From positions 8,296,134 to 8,360,133 of the forward strand of contig JADWOT020000003.1 of the NCBI GenBank assembly GCA_036345935.2: 64,000 nt of DNA. The letters run 5' to 3'. The notes beneath the pieces are model-generated. The model saw only the letters and a list, made by a program, of their open reading frames with translations, made no database searches and was not told the DNA's origin. The translations under genes and the position numbers were made by a program. Below are positions 61,661-64,000 of this stretch, piece after piece. The first letter of the stretch is position 1, and each line of letters starts with the position of its first letter. This DNA is from Taenia hydatigena. Its lineage: Eukaryota; Platyhelminthes; Cestoda; Cyclophyllidea; Taeniidae.

Positions 61661-64000
61661 CGGCAGACGCGGTGGAGAGAGCATGAGCGTTTGCTAATGC
61701 GATAATACCGGCATAGCAGCAGTACAGAGGCGTCAAATGAAGGCATACGTGGTTGATTTTTCTGCAAGAAGTTAACAATCATCGCAATGCTGCTAAGGTG
61801 TGATGCCATTAGAGAAGTCAGTAGATCGTTTGACACAAAAATCAGGCGTCAGCAGTCACTTTCTACCGTCTCATACGAGCCGCACTGATTGGCCTACTAG
61901 TGAAACGTTTCATAGTTCACGGTTATTACATTATTCCCGCAAAAGGCGAAAGAGAGTTAGTTGCCAAACGCAAGTGGTATATTGGGAAGTTAGGTTATGA
62001 AACGCCACAGAATCTTTTCTCATCCGCATTAGCGGACTCTTTTTCGCCTATCTCTGCAGCAGTTGAGACAACTTTGCGGATGGAAGTGCACATAATTCTG
62101 GGGCGGAATGTGTGCCGACGACGTTGAGAAGGACTGAAGAAAAGGACTCTAGCAAAGATATAATTGCAAAGTCTTTTCTCTTTAAGTCAAAACGAAGAGC
62201 CACTCACGGAACTTATCAACGTGTCACGGTATAGTTTGGCCACTCCACTGCGAGCAGAGGAGTTGCTGGAAAAGAACATGAATTAAGGAGGAAGATCTTT
62301 AACATGGTTGTAACATTCGTCCTTAAATGGTTTAGGTCCCAGCTTGTGTTGCGACAGGGGAAAAATCTGTTTAATGCTAATTTGTCCATGTACTCATTCC
62401 AGTTCTTCGGCTATTCATGTTAATAGCAACAAGTCATGATGCTCAAATCCGTTTTGCTCAAGATTCAGTAATCTCTGTGATCAAAGATGATTTGTTTATT
62501 GTTCTGCATCCCTTCCATGAGTGTTCCATGTTCCGTGTTCCAGGCCGTTGGCAAGATTTCTAGCTATTGTCAGTTCCGCCAGGATCACACCTCAATTCCA
62601 CTTCTCATTCCTGCAAATAGCCGAATGGCTGTGCTGTATCTCTGTTTTGAAGGCAACATACCTTAACTCCAGAGCTGGCGTACGGTACCCAGTAGGCGAT
62701 ACAAAATGTGGGTATCACTGATGTCTACTTCGGGCTTGTGATCAACAGTATGCCTAATGACAGCAGAAAGGGTAGTAGACCTGAATGTTCGACGAGAGTG
62801 TGTTTGAAGGTGCCTGCGGCAGGTCTCAGTAATCAGTTTATAAGCTCCTACCCAATCTAGCCAGTTGGCCGTGCAAATGTCTGTCGGAAATGGCACTCTC
62901 CTTGATGCCTCCGCTTCAGCCATCACAAAAAACAATCCCATCCGCTAATCATCAAGAGACAATATTACCCGTGAGAGTGACGATATCAGTCACATGAAAA
63001 TGCATCACACAGAAAAGATAGTAAAAGCTGAGCGTCAAAATGATTTTAAGTGTTTGGCCACAGTCAGAGGTGATGAAGTGAAGCGGCTCCTGCTGAAGTT
63101 GCTCCGCCCGCCATGAAGTAGAATTAAATTGTAAAACAAAAAATAAATGAAAGGGTGAAAGTGCTTTCCACTCCTAAAACTGAGGTTTACTTTGGAGTTG
63201 AAGTAAGAGGACTTAAAGAAGAAATGCTGCGCGAGGATAAACGCCATTGTCAAACCTTCTGTCAGGGATCACCACAGGTTCAACCATCAGCAAGCGATGC
63301 CTTTTCCCCATCGCATGTTGACTTAGCATTCAGATATTGAAATGATTTTAGACGTCTTCATATCAACTTTGATTTTTGGATCAATCTATGCAAAATCCCT
63401 CAGTGAACTACTTATCACTTGGGAGAAATTAACTCACTTGCATCAACTTTCCTTTCCCCTTACTGCTATGATTTTATTTAGTTCAAACTGGGTTAAGTTG
63501 CGCATCCTTCTCCTTCTTGGTTTGGGCTGGCGTTTTGCTGAAGGATTGGAAGACTCCAACTCATGTGGGTGGTGTAATTTGCAGCGCTTTCGAAAAGAGT
63601 CCACGCCAGCTGTTAAACAGCACGGATCCCCTCCTGAAGGTAGTTGAAATGGCAAACGTGTCTGAAATAATGCTTGGTCACCTCTAAGTTTTGCAGCTGA
63701 TACTGTTTTGGGATTGAAGAGTGTGATGCACAGAAGAAGGACGACAAATTATTTCCGGCAGCACCTACATTATGCAGCATCACAGGGTCCCTAGTACGTC
63801 TGAACCTAATGCTTCAAATTTGGAAGATGAAATAAAAGTCACCTCGCGCCTTCAATACTTTCCCCATTCGAGCATTTGTTTCTTCTGTATGGATTAGAAA
63901 CTGGCTTTCAAGTCTCTTATGCATCCTATCGGTGAACAAACTAAGGGACTACCCTGCCGCAACCAAACAGAAGGCAAAAAAGGCCTTTAGACGAGGGCGT
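61661..64000. other. Single-copy right end, no gene recognised
   Basis: I found no partner for this stretch. Protein-like short frames are a reverse frame at 62,663-62,941 (92 codons) and forward frames at 63,155-63,340 and 63,342-63,647; the last has a leucine-rich hydrophobic stretch near its middle. None matches a family I know and each is within chance length. A gene starting beyond 64,000 cannot be excluded. Confidence 0.4.

Noticed and set aside
1..64000. Prokaryotic, phage or organelle origin
   Set aside because: No long frames, no operons and no ribosome binding sites in front of frames, combined with dense worn repeats and microsatellites, rule against it.
1..64000. Assembly artefact producing the inverted copies
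   Set aside because: Partner copies differ by about 2-25% with many indels, which an artefact from the same molecule would not produce; individual joins still deserve long-read support.

Overview
This window looks like nuclear DNA of a eukaryote, probably an invertebrate animal, but I cannot name the species. Base composition is moderate. No reading frame with a start codon exceeds about 138 codons in 64 kb, which is what unconstrained sequence of this composition would give. I saw no tRNA, rRNA, bacterial-style operon, CRISPR array or recognisable protein domain. I therefore annotate no confident protein-coding gene.

What fills the window is repeated DNA of one kind. About two thirds of it is a mosaic of modules, 0.3 to 5 kb each, that recur elsewhere in the window, mostly in opposite orientation. 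By eye, identity between copies ranges from about 75% to 98%. Main pairs: 1-833 with 32,580-33,385 (direct); 831-2,909 with 56,124-58,176 (direct) and a worn third copy at 61,190-61,660; 2,848-3,916 with 53,590-54,687 (inverted); 4,551-9,890 with 35,960-40,995 (inverted), of which 5,780-7,650 also recurs at 51,729-53,600; 11,020-12,110 with 50,810-51,728 (inverted); 14,715-17,775 with 46,035-48,868 (inverted); 25,862-27,445 with 48,870-50,700 (inverted); 28,625-29,191 with 43,756-44,365 (inverted); 33,597-35,675 with 41,283-43,358 (inverted), whose 34,980-35,950 part recurs at 54,690-55,630.

Read together, 46.0-54.7 kb is a collinear, reverse-complemented and internally deleted version of 2.85-17.8 kb. 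The window is thus a giant degenerate palindrome-like structure with several inversion axes. Inside the modules three smaller families recur: A (about 1-1.2 kb, seven copies), B (about 200-300 bp, nine copies, with a Pol III B-box-like stretch) and D (about 500 bp, six copies).

Stretches with no copy in the window are 3,917-4,550, 17,776-25,861, 29,192-32,579, 44,366-45,294, 55,822-56,123, 58,177-59,700 and 61,661-64,000; I recognise no gene in them. The most interesting smaller signals are a 309-bp frame kept open without indels in all three copies of one module, a 103-bp-arm palindrome at 55,550-55,821, and a TATA-like motif retained in all three copies of another module. Plausible readings are a graveyard of one large non-autonomous element, a piRNA/siRNA-type repeat cluster, or a repeat-rich chromosome arm; the sequence alone does not decide between them.
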